From a candidate division Zixibacteria bacterium SM23_73_2 (GTDB taxonomy: Bacteria; Zixibacteria; MSB-5A5; SM23-73-2): DNA of 59,400 nt. The notes beneath the pieces are model-generated. The model ran no database searches. It saw only the letters and a list, made by a program, of their open reading frames with translations, and was not told the DNA's origin. Positions 35,503-43,143 of this stretch are shown one piece after another. The translations under genes were made by a program, and so were the position numbers. Each line of letters starts with the position of its first letter. Position 1 is the stretch's first letter. The DNA is taken from contig LJUW01000002.1 in the NCBI GenBank assembly GCA_001304315.1, positions 1 through 59,400 on the forward strand, given 5' to 3'.

Positions 35503-36615
35503 ATGATAAAAGTTCTTCATGTTTATAAAAGCTATTATCCTGTAATCGGAGGAGTAGCCAATCATATCAAGGTTTTGTGTTCTGAGATGGCCAAAAACAA
35601 AGATATGAATATAGAGATTCTGGTTGTTAATCAGAAAATGAAAAGTGTTAATGAAACCTATGAAGGGATCAGAGTCGTCAGAGCTGGAAAGGTTTTCGAA
35701 TTATCCTCCACTCCCATCAGCCCCAGTTTATACTACTGGATGAAAAAACTGGATCCGGACATATTGCACTTGCACTTCCCTTTTCCTCCGGGCGAGTTAT
35801 CAGCATTGCTTTTTGATCGCAGTAAAAAGATTGTTTTAACCTATCACAGTGATATCGTAAAACAGAAAAACCTTCTTTTCTTCTATCGACCTTTTTTGAG
35901 AAAGATATTGGAGAAAGCAAAAGCCATCATTGCTTCGAGTCCCAGTTATCTCTCGACCTCATCGTTCTTGGCCAATTTTAAGAATAAAGTTGAAATAATA
36001 CCATATGGGATAGATGTTTCCTTTTTTCAGAAAAGAGATGAGGAAAAGATTAAAGAGATAAAAGATAGATTTAGGTCACCATTAATTCTATTCGTGGGTA
36101 TGTTCAGATATTACAAAGGATTGCAGTTTTTGATCTCAGCTGCTGAGAATGTGGATGCAATATTTATTTTAGTAGGTACGGGAGAATACGAGATGGAATT
36201 GAGGAATCAGGTAAGGGATAATAAATTGGAGAACAGGGTGTTCTTCTTAGGTGAAGTTAAAGATGATGATCTTCCAAATTACTACCAAGCTTCGGATATC
36301 TTTGTTTTACCCTCTACTCATAGGAGCGAGGCTTTTGGCATTACCCAACTGGAAGCAATGGCATGTGGCTTGCCTGTTATCTCCACCGAGTTGAATACTG
36401 GAACCTCTTTCGTGAATGTTGACAGGAGAACAGGTCTGGTAGTTCCTCCGTCTGACGCCAATTCTTTGATCTCAGCATTAAATAAGATATTGTCTGACCA
36501 GACCTTAAGAAGAAGATTTGGAGAAGCAGGTAAAAAAAGAGTGGAACAATACTTCTCAAAAGAATTAATGACTCAAAAAATAAAAGGAGTATATCAAAAA
36601 ATACTAAAAGGTTGA
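35503..36615 (+). CDS. GT4 family glycosyltransferase
   Basis: This 370-residue GT-B retaining enzyme has the N-terminal 'VLHVYKSYYPVIGGVANHI' glycine loop, 'ILHLHFPFPP', and the C-terminal E-x7-E motif in 'SEAFGITQLEAMACG'. GT4 enzymes transfer sugars such as mannose, glucose or GlcNAc from nucleotide donors; the donor is not predictable here. It follows the GT9 gene and precedes the double phosphoglycosyltransferase gene by 26 bases. Confidence 0.92.
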   Translation: MIKVLHVYKSYYPVIGGVANHIKVLCSEMAKNKDMNIEILVVNQKMKSVNETYEGIRVVRAGKVFELSSTPISPSLYYWMKKLDPDILHLHFPFPPGELSALLFDRSKKIVLTYHSDIVKQKNLLFFYRPFLRKILEKAKAIIASSPSYLSTSSFLANFKNKVEIIPYGIDVSFFQKRDEEKIKEIKDRFRSPLILFVGMFRYYKGLQFLISAAENVDAIFILVGTGEYEMELRNQVRDNKLENRVFFLGEVKDDDLPNYYQASDIFVLPSTHRSEAFGITQLEAMACGLPVISTELNTGTSFVNVDRRTGLVVPPSDANSLISALNKILSDQTLRRRFGEAGKKRVEQYFSKELMTQKIKGVYQKILKG

Positions 36616-36641
36616 TTACTTTCTTAGATTGATTTTTAGCT

Positions 36642-39011
36642 ATGGACTATTTTATTACATTTACGATTTCTCTTATAGTGACCTTCTTGTCTATCCCCTT
36701 TTTGATTCGCATTGCCAAAAGGTATAATTTCTTGGATTACCCTTCCAGCCTCAAGTCCCATCCCAAACCCACTCCTCTTTTAGGGGGCGCAGGTGTTTTT
36801 TTAGGATTTCTATTCTCGATGACACTTGGTACCTTTATTACCGGTACAACTTGGAGCCACAACCTGGCTGCTCTTTTTATAGGAGCTATAATTGTTGTTA
36901 TCATAGGTTTAATCGATGATAAAAAAGGTCTTTCCCCCAGCGTAAAATTCTTCTGGCAGATTTTGGCTGCACTAACCTTTATTCTGATAAGTGATAAGGC
37001 GAATATTCTCACCGGTAACGGATGGGATATCTTGATCCTTTTGTTGTGGATAGTAGGATTGATGAATGCCTTGAACTTCTTGGATGCCATGGATGGATTG
37101 TGCGGGGGGGTCTCCTTCATTGCCTCGCTTTCTTTTTTTGTTCTGGCACTATTTTCCGGGCAAAATTATTCTATTCTAATCAGCTTAGCTCTGATGGGAG
37201 CACTTCTGGGATTTTTGAGGTATAATTTTTATCCGGCTAAGATATTCTTGGGGGATGCGGGGAGCATGCTCTGCGGTTATATCCTGGCTTGTCTGGGAAT
37301 TTTTTTTGCAGAAGCAAACCAGTCCCCCTCCACTCTTTTAGTTCCGGTTCTTATCCTGTCCTACCCCATATTCGACATCTCTTTTGTGACTTTAATTCGA
37401 GCACGGGAGGGAAGAAAAATATATATCGGCGACTACAACAATTCGCCCAGGCGCATTTTGAAATTGGTTTTAAATCCGGTGAGAACGGTCTTATCCATTT
37501 ACATGATATGTCTGCTTTTGGGTGGGGTAGGGCTTTTAGTTTTTTTCTTTTTCGATTCCCCTTTCAAGATGCTTCTGTCAGTTTCAATAGGTTTGGCACT
37601 GGTTATTTTGGGACTACACCTCCACCGAAGCTTCGTTAACGTTGAGAAGAAGGTGCTTTTGATCTTCTTTGATCTTTTAGCAATAAATGCCTCATTTATT
37701 TTCTTCTATTTCATAAGATTCAGGCCAGTGATCTTTAACTCGGATCTTTTCATTCCATTAAATGAGCTTGTGGTTCCGATAATATGGATTAATCTTTTTT
37801 GGCTTAATCTGTTTGCCATGTTAGGGCTTTACGAATTTTCCTCTGACCGCTTGATCAAAGAGGAGTGGAAAAGGATTTTTAAATCAGTGGTTTTGGGTAT
37901 TTTTATCTTTCTTGTTTTGAGCTTCGGCCCTGCTTATCTGTCTTTAAAGTCGCTTTCTTTGTTTTGCATCTATGGTTTAAGCCTTTTTGGATTTTTAGGT
38001 CTGGAGAGAACCCTTTTGATATTTTTGTGGAGAAGGCTTTTTTACAGAAAAAAGGTCTATAGAAAAGCATTGATTGTTGGAACAAAAGAAAACGCCAAGA
38101 AACTTCTTCAGAAGATAAATTCTGATCCCAAATCAGGATACAAAGTGGTGGGATTTGTTTCCGAGGAGAGAAACCCTACAAATTCGGATTTAAATGTTCT
38201 GGGCCAGATAGAGGACCTTGGCGAGATCTCCAGAGAAAAGCAGGTGGAGGAGATATTGATTGCTTTTAATCCGGATTGGAAAGGCTCTTTGAGGGAGCTG
38301 ACCAGTAAAGTGTCCAATCTGGAGGTCGATTTCAGAATTGAGTCATCCAATTGGGAGTTTGCCAGAGGGGAGAAAACGGAAAAACTGAAGACCTCTTACC
38401 TTAAAAGATTTTGCCCAAACCAGATGAGAACCTGGGAATGGGGGATAAAAAGATTAGTTGATTTTCTTTCTGCCACGATATTGCTCTTGGGGTTTTCACC
38501 TTTATGGTTTTTGTTATGGGCTTTGGTTAAAACCAATCTGGGCTCCCCTGCGCTGGTCAAAGTGATCTGTGTGGGAGTGAGGAATCGTTTTTTCAAGCTT
38601 TATAAGTTCAGGGTTTCTACAGATGAGAAAAGTGAGAATGAGGGTCCGATCTTATCAGAGACTCCCCAAGGTTTCTGGGGAAAGCTTCTGAGAGAATCGA
38701 AAATTGAGTTGCTGCCAGTTTTTCTTAACGTTCTGAAAGGGGAGATGAGCCTTGTAGGTCCAAGGGTTAATTCTTATCAGACTTTCAAAGATATCTCATC
38801 TCAGATATCGTTATACCCAAAAAGACTCCTGGTGAAACCCGGAGTCATTAATCTGGCTGATTTGAAGGTGAATTTAAAAGATGGCATCGAGAGCGAAAAA
38901 AAAAGGCTTTTCTACGATATATTTTATGAGGAGAACCTGTCATTGCTTCTGGATCTGAGGATTCTTTTAACCAAAATAGTTTTACCTTTCATGGGGAGAA
39001 AAAATGCTTGA
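36642..39011 (+). CDS. Fusion of WecA/MraY-type and WbaP-type phosphoglycosyltransferases
   Basis: Residues 1 to about 320 form a polytopic WecA/MraY-like transferase with 'HPKPTPLLGG', Asp92-Asp93 ('GLIDDKKGL'), 'NFLDAMDGL' (Asp148, Asp151) and 'FLGDAGS' (Asp205). The histidine-rich loop of WecA (HxxHH type) is replaced by 'GDYNNSPRR' (263-271). Residues about 330-789 look like a full-length WbaP/WcaJ protein: membrane helices, a CoA_binding_3-type Rossmann domain ('KALIVGTKENAKKLLQ'), and a bacterial sugar-transferase domain ending 'NVLKGEMSLVGPRVN'. In that domain the catalytic Asp-Glu of 'DELPQ' appears as Glu689-Leu690 in 'IELLPV'. The protein should start repeat-unit assembly on undecaprenyl phosphate, but both active sites look altered. 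serS overlaps its end by 8 bases. Confidence 0.85.
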   Translation: MDYFITFTISLIVTFLSIPFLIRIAKRYNFLDYPSSLKSHPKPTPLLGGAGVFLGFLFSMTLGTFITGTTWSHNLAALFIGAIIVVIIGLIDDKKGLSPSVKFFWQILAALTFILISDKANILTGNGWDILILLLWIVGLMNALNFLDAMDGLCGGVSFIASLSFFVLALFSGQNYSILISLALMGALLGFLRYNFYPAKIFLGDAGSMLCGYILACLGIFFAEANQSPSTLLVPVLILSYPIFDISFVTLIRAREGRKIYIGDYNNSPRRILKLVLNPVRTVLSIYMICLLLGGVGLLVFFFFDSPFKMLLSVSIGLALVILGLHLHRSFVNVEKKVLLIFFDLLAINASFIFFYFIRFRPVIFNSDLFIPLNELVVPIIWINLFWLNLFAMLGLYEFSSDRLIKEEWKRIFKSVVLGIFIFLVLSFGPAYLSLKSLSLFCIYGLSLFGFLGLERTLLIFLWRRLFYRKKVYRKALIVGTKENAKKLLQKINSDPKSGYKVVGFVSEERNPTNSDLNVLGQIEDLGEISREKQVEEILIAFNPDWKGSLRELTSKVSNLEVDFRIESSNWEFARGEKTEKLKTSYLKRFCPNQMRTWEWGIKRLVDFLSATILLLGFSPLWFLLWALVKTNLGSPALVKVICVGVRNRFFKLYKFRVSTDEKSENEGPILSETPQGFWGKLLRESKIELLPVFLNVLKGEMSLVGPRVNSYQTFKDISSQISLYPKRLLVKPGVINLADLKVNLKDGIESEKKRLFYDIFYEENLSLLLDLRILLTKIVLPFMGRKNA

Positions 39012-40275
39012 TTTAAGATTTATTAGGGAAAATTCTGATCTGGTTAAAGAGGCGGTCAAAAACAAGGGGGAGGATGTGAATGTGGATGAGCTTTTGAAAT
39101 TGGATGAAAAAAGAAGGAAGCTTATATCACAAGCAGAAAAGTTGAAGCATCAAAAAAACGTTTTTTCGGAAAAAATCGCTGGTTTGAAAATGAACAAAAA
39201 GGATTTTCAAGCGGATGTTGAGAAGATGAAGGAGGTTTCAAAGAGTATATCAGAACTGGATAAAAGCCTTAAACAGATAAACGAGAAACTCAATGAGCTT
39301 CTGCTTAAGGTTCCCAATATACCCCATGCCTCTGTTCCGGTGGGAGCTGATGAGAGCTGCAATTTGGAGATTAGAAGCTGGGGGGAGCTTCCCCGGTTCG
39401 ATTTTGAGCCTCGCCCCCACTGGGAGATAGGGAAGATATTGGGAATTCTGGATCTCCCCAGGGCAGCAAAGGTCTCGGGATCTGGTTTTCTGATGTTTTT
39501 AGGATTGGGAGCTAAACTCGAAAGAGCTTTGATTAATTTTATGTTGGACCTCCATGTAAAAAAACACGGATACAAAGAGATCTTTCCACCATTTTTGGTC
39601 AACCGTTCCAGCATGACCGGAACGGGTCAACTTCCCAAGCTGGAGGAAGATATGTATCTAACAGAGAAAGACGATCTGTTTTTGATTCCAACTGCAGAGG
39701 TTCCGGTGACCAATATTTATCGGGATGAGATGTTAAAGGAAGATGACCTTCCCTTGAATTTCGCCTCCTATACTGCATGTTTCAGAAGGGAAGCCGGAAC
39801 CTACGGAAAGGATACCCGGGGGATGATCAGGGTTCACCAGTTTGACAAGGTGGAGCTGGTTAAATTCGTCAAGCCCGAGAACTCCTATCAGGAGTTGGAG
39901 AATCTGGTTGACCATGCCGAGGAGGTCTTGAAGCTTTTGGGCTTACCTTACCGGGTGAGGAATCTGTGCACCGGAGATTTGAGCTTTGCTGCTGCAAAAT
40001 GCTACGATCTTGAAGCTTGGGCTTGTGGGCTGGGCAAACATCTGGAGGTTTCATCCTGTAGCAATTTCGAGGACTTTCAGGCGAGAAGGATCGGAATTAA
40101 ATACAGAACCAAAAAGAACAACAAGCCTGAATTTTTACATACTTTGAATGGCTCAGGAGTAGCTCTGCCCAGAACCATGATCTGTATTCTGGAGAACTAT
40201 CAGACCAAAAAGGGGACGGTAAAAGTTCCCGAGGTTTTAAAGCCATATATGGACGGGATTGAGGAGATCGAATAG
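39004..40275 (+). CDS. serS: Seryl-tRNA synthetase
   Basis: The 423-residue enzyme charges tRNA-Ser with serine. It has the N-terminal antiparallel coiled-coil arm (about 30-100) that grips tRNA, class II motif 2 'CFRREAGTYGKDTRGMIRVHQF', and motif 3 'GSGVALPRTMICILENYQ'. Length and architecture are normal. It begins inside the last codons of the polysaccharide fusion gene (8-base overlap), so a housekeeping gene is tied to the tail of the surface-sugar operon. Confidence 0.97.
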   Translation: MLDLRFIRENSDLVKEAVKNKGEDVNVDELLKLDEKRRKLISQAEKLKHQKNVFSEKIAGLKMNKKDFQADVEKMKEVSKSISELDKSLKQINEKLNELLLKVPNIPHASVPVGADESCNLEIRSWGELPRFDFEPRPHWEIGKILGILDLPRAAKVSGSGFLMFLGLGAKLERALINFMLDLHVKKHGYKEIFPPFLVNRSSMTGTGQLPKLEEDMYLTEKDDLFLIPTAEVPVTNIYRDEMLKEDDLPLNFASYTACFRREAGTYGKDTRGMIRVHQFDKVELVKFVKPENSYQELENLVDHAEEVLKLLGLPYRVRNLCTGDLSFAAAKCYDLEAWACGLGKHLEVSSCSNFEDFQARRIGIKYRTKKNNKPEFLHTLNGSGVALPRTMICILENYQTKKGTVKVPEVLKPYMDGIEEIE

Positions 40276-40462
40276 GGGTGAGGGTCAGGGGGCAAGGTGC
40301 AAGAGTTTTTGGTGTTTGAGGATGGAAAAAGGTTTTGCAAAATTCATCTGTAAGATTAAATTAGAGTAAAGAATATAAGGAGATAATGAGGTCAATAAAT
40401 AGGGTAGCAAGAAGGGAGTAGATCAGAACTTATTCTAAAACTGTTAAATGTACGTTTACAAA

Positions 40463-40538
40463 ATGTTAAATATTCAATAATACAAAATTCATAATGTTGT
40501 TGCACATGAAGCACTTATAGCATATAATGTTAAATATT
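40463..40538 (+). repeat. Direct repeats ATGTTAAATATT upstream of the Fic gene
   Basis: ATGTTAAATATT occurs at 40463-40474 and again at 40527-40538, 64 bases apart; a related TGTTAAATGTA lies at 40442. The second copy is within ten bases of the Fic start codon. Such placing fits operators for autoregulation by the Fic protein's own C-terminal winged helix, which is inference. Confidence 0.45.
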
Positions 40539-40545
40539 GAATTTT

Positions 40546-41709
40546 ATGGTTGCAAATTTTAAACACATAGATTTACGACTTATTGATCCCCCTTTTAGAT
40601 CAGAACTGAATACTCTCATTTTAGAACTTGATTATTTACGCAAAAAACCTTTAGGTGGGACAACAAAATCCTTAATATTTTTTCAATTAAAAAATATTTT
40701 TCATTTGTTAGAAAGTATTGGCTCAGCACGTATTGAAGGAAACCGCACTACTTTGGCAGAATATATTGAAAGAAAAATAGAAGGTGGCAAGACAAGAGAC
40801 GAAAGATTTTTAGAAATCGAAAATAATGAAGAAGCTCTTGATTTTATAGAAAAAAATATTGACAGGAATAAGATCGACCGAGCCTTTTTAAGTGAAGTTC
40901 ATAAAATTGTAGTTAATGGACTCACCCCACCGCCAAGGGGTGAGGGAAGTAAATATCCCGGTGAGTATAGAAAAATCAATCTTGCCATAACACAGTCCTC
41001 TCTTACTCCACCAGATGTTTCTCAGGTCCTTTCCTATATGGAAGAACTTTTTAATTTTATAAATGAGGAACATCCGCCACAATACGACTTATTAAAAGTT
41101 GCCCTTGCTCATCACCGTTTTGCCTGGATCCACCCTTTTGATAATGGAAATGGCAGGGCGGTTCGTTTATTAACTTATGCTATGTTGGTTAAATATGGCT
41201 TTCGAGTACATATTGGTGGGAGAATTATAAATCCGACTGCTGTTTTTTGTTCTGACCGTCAAAAATATTATGACTATCTATCTTTAGCAGACAAGGGCGA
41301 TGATGGAGGATTGCTTTCTTGGTGTGAGTATGTGCTCGGAGGACTTAAAGAAGAAATCAATAAGATCGATAAACTTCTTGACTATCGATTTTTGGAAGAA
41401 AACATTTTACAGCCCGCAATTGATTTTGCTTTCGAGAGGAAGTACATAACTGAAATAGAATATAAAGCGTTGCAGGTTGCTGCTAAAAAGCAAGTTATCC
41501 AAGCATCTGATATAAAGAAAATTGCCTCTGGGAAATTACCAGCTGAAATTTCCAGAATTCTTGGAAGATTACGAGAGAAAAAAATGTTGCAGAGCGAAAA
41601 AGAAAAGGGTAGGAAATATTTGCTTCAATTTGTAAATAATTATTTGCTGCGAGGAATTATAGAAATGTTAGGGAAAGAAGGATTCTTACCTATACCAATC
41701 AATAAATAA
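40546..41709 (+). CDS. Fic-domain protein (probable AMP-transferase) with C-terminal winged helix
   Basis: The 387-residue protein holds the catalytic Fic motif 'HPFDNGNGRAVR' (His196), which normally transfers AMP from ATP to a hydroxyl group on a target protein. An N-terminal inhibitory helix with S-x3-E-G (Ser60, Glu64, 'SARIEGN') matches class II autoinhibited Fic proteins. Residues about 300-365 resemble a winged helix ('ASDIKKIASGKLPAEISRIL'), so it may also bind DNA. ATG 40546 is chosen over TTG 40537. No Shine-Dalgarno site is visible. The gene is AT-rich compared with serS and lies in an accessory patch, suggesting horizontal transfer. Its target is unknown. Confidence 0.9.
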   Translation: MVANFKHIDLRLIDPPFRSELNTLILELDYLRKKPLGGTTKSLIFFQLKNIFHLLESIGSARIEGNRTTLAEYIERKIEGGKTRDERFLEIENNEEALDFIEKNIDRNKIDRAFLSEVHKIVVNGLTPPPRGEGSKYPGEYRKINLAITQSSLTPPDVSQVLSYMEELFNFINEEHPPQYDLLKVALAHHRFAWIHPFDNGNGRAVRLLTYAMLVKYGFRVHIGGRIINPTAVFCSDRQKYYDYLSLADKGDDGGLLSWCEYVLGGLKEEINKIDKLLDYRFLEENILQPAIDFAFERKYITEIEYKALQVAAKKQVIQASDIKKIASGKLPAEISRILGRLREKKMLQSEKEKGRKYLLQFVNNYLLRGIIEMLGKEGFLPIPINK

Positions 41710-41732
41710 TTCTATGCTCTACGAAGTTTTAA

Positions 41733-41919
41733 TTCGATAAAACAAAAGATGATTTATTGAAATTATGGGAAACAATGAAAAAGAAAGCCTTTTTGAGTTA
41801 TTTTGCTTGAGTGTTTAGATAAGAATCATCTCTATGTCAATTACAGCGAGATTGATGATGAGGAGTATGGAGTGAGTGAGGCAGATAAAAAATTGAATAA
41901 AAATTTTTATAGTTTTTAA
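41733..41919 (+). pseudogene. C-terminal remnant of a type III restriction-modification methyltransferase (Mod)
   Basis: Two short frames, joined by a shift near 41797, read 'DDLLKLWETMKKKAFLSY' and then 'LLECLDKNHLYVNYSEIDDE' followed by 'EYGVSEADKKLNKNFY'. These resemble, from memory of the family, the conserved tail of type III (and related) DNA adenine methyltransferases. No catalytic DPPY motif is present in the window, so only the end survives. A stop at 41730 and the internal frameshift show that the gene is dead. The next gene in an intact locus would be a res gene, and a res head is present at 42665. Confidence 0.6.
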
Positions 41920-41936
41920 ATATTTATCATTTTTTT

Positions 41937-42662
41937 ATGATCAATTATCAAATAAGCGGACATTTATATCTTGCCGAAGAATTTCAATTAGGTTTAGAAA
42001 ATCCTTTATTCTATCAATTAAATGGTTTGGAAGTTTTCATTAAAAATAGTCCAGAGAATAAGCGATTGAACGTTACTGTAAAAGTAAATTCAGAGAACAA
42101 GGAATCGGCAATTATTAGGGCAGAGAATGAACTTCAAAGAGTATCCAATTTGATAAGTTGGTTTCATAATGTGCCAATTATTAAATGCAGAATAAGTGGG
42201 ATAACTTTTTCAAAAAAGAAAGACTCTCAAAATGTAGTTGTTATGATGGAAAATCTCAGTCTATCAGCAAAATTATGTATTATGAAAACCATGGGCGAGG
42301 AGAGCATAAAAAAATTTAATGAACAGTTAACTAAAAGTTATGATAGAAATTTTGAAGAAATTTTAATAATGTGGAGAGAGGCTTTAGTAGAACAATCTAA
42401 AGGATTAAAGTTTTTTCTTTTTTATAGGATCTTAGAAAGATTGTGTAGTAGTAGAAGGGAAGTAGAGAGATTTATAGAAGGTAAAATAATTAGTATAGAA
42501 AGAAGAAATGATTGGAGAGGCCATCAAGTAACTATTTTCACTTTTCTTCGTGATAATATACACTCAAAAAATCAAAAATTTCCTTATAAAGAAATAGAAC
42601 GGCATTTACCACAAATGCAGAATTTAGTTAGAACAAAAATACAGGAAAGCTTCCCCATTTAA
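41937..42662 (+). CDS. Hypothetical protein, possibly HEPN-like C-terminus
   Basis: This 241-residue, lysine- and glutamate-rich protein is not recognised. The first 110 residues look like mixed alpha/beta ('VKVNSENKESAIIRAENELQR'), the rest is helical. Near the C-terminus 'TIFTFLRDNIHSK' has an Arg-x3-His arrangement that recalls the Rx4-6H motif of Apea-type HEPN nucleases, but the spacing is one short, so this is a weak hint. It lies between two dead fragments of a type III restriction-modification locus; accessory restriction-associated genes are often found in that position. The coding frame is intact and AT-rich, and there is no ribosome-binding site. Confidence 0.55.
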   Translation: MINYQISGHLYLAEEFQLGLENPLFYQLNGLEVFIKNSPENKRLNVTVKVNSENKESAIIRAENELQRVSNLISWFHNVPIIKCRISGITFSKKKDSQNVVVMMENLSLSAKLCIMKTMGEESIKKFNEQLTKSYDRNFEEILIMWREALVEQSKGLKFFLFYRILERLCSSRREVERFIEGKIISIERRNDWRGHQVTIFTFLRDNIHSKNQKFPYKEIERHLPQMQNLVRTKIQESFPI

Positions 42663-42664
42663 CC

Positions 42665-42868
42665 ATGCTCTACGAAACTTTTAACTCGATAAAAGAATCA
42701 TTCGGACAGGATTATTTTACTTCTCGTCTTAGCATTGAAATAACCCAAAATCTCAATCCAAAATTTGAGCTTCGAGAGTATCAGAAAGAAGCATTAGGTC
42801 GTTTTGATTTTTATTTTAATGGCTATGAAGGTGAACCCAGAAAGATTGCATGGGATTTATCTAAATGA
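42665..42868 (+). pseudogene. N-terminal fragment of a type III restriction endonuclease (Res)
   Basis: The 67-codon frame reads 'NPKFELREYQKEALGRF', the Q-motif-like start of DEAD/DEAH-type Res subunits of type III restriction systems, which normally exceed 850 residues. The frame ends before the Walker A motif, so no ATPase or nuclease domain follows. The similarity seems to fade after about 'NGYE' (near 42825), where a deletion junction probably lies. It starts three bases after the hypothetical gene. Confidence 0.6.
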
Positions 42869-42977
42869 GCTTCGGTTAACAGTGGCTAAAAGGAAAATCA
42901 TAGATTTCTCCAAATCCCGACAAGTTAGGGCTTCTTTTACACCAGAGCCGTTATACGCTTGGAGGAGAATGCAATAA
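42825..42977 (+). CDS. Small unidentified open frame (50 residues), possible gene fragment
   Basis: From ATG 42825 the frame, shifted relative to the Res fragment, reads 'MKVNPERLHGIYLNELRLTV', then 'AKRKIIDFSKSRQVRASF', and ends '...LYAWRRMQ'. The composition looks coding (few stops, mixed residues), but I do not recognise it. It begins at about the point where the Res similarity ends, so it may be the tail of another gene brought in by the deletion. A small stand-alone protein is also possible. Confidence 0.25.
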   Translation: MKVNPERLHGIYLNELRLTVAKRKIIDFSKSRQVRASFTPEPLYAWRRMQ

Positions 42978-43143
42978 ATTTATAAAGAAAACATAAAAAT
43001 AGCCATAAGGGTAAAAAAGTTAGTAATGAAAAAATTGGATATTAGAGAATATGAATTTAAATAAATATTAGTGTTTATTAGTTCAATTAGTTATATAAGA
43101 ATCAGAGTGATTCATTCAGGTGAACTTAACAAAAATATAATCA

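Larger units (their letters stand above)
41714..42694 (+). repeat. Duplicated 30-base segment (41714-41742 and 42665-42694)
   Basis: ATGCTCTACGAA followed by TTTTAA-TCGATAAAA appears at both places, with about 27 of 30 positions matching. At 42665 it encodes the start (MLYE) of a restriction-enzyme fragment; at 41714 the frame stops after eight codons. The entry spans both copies and the sequence between them. Confidence 0.6.
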
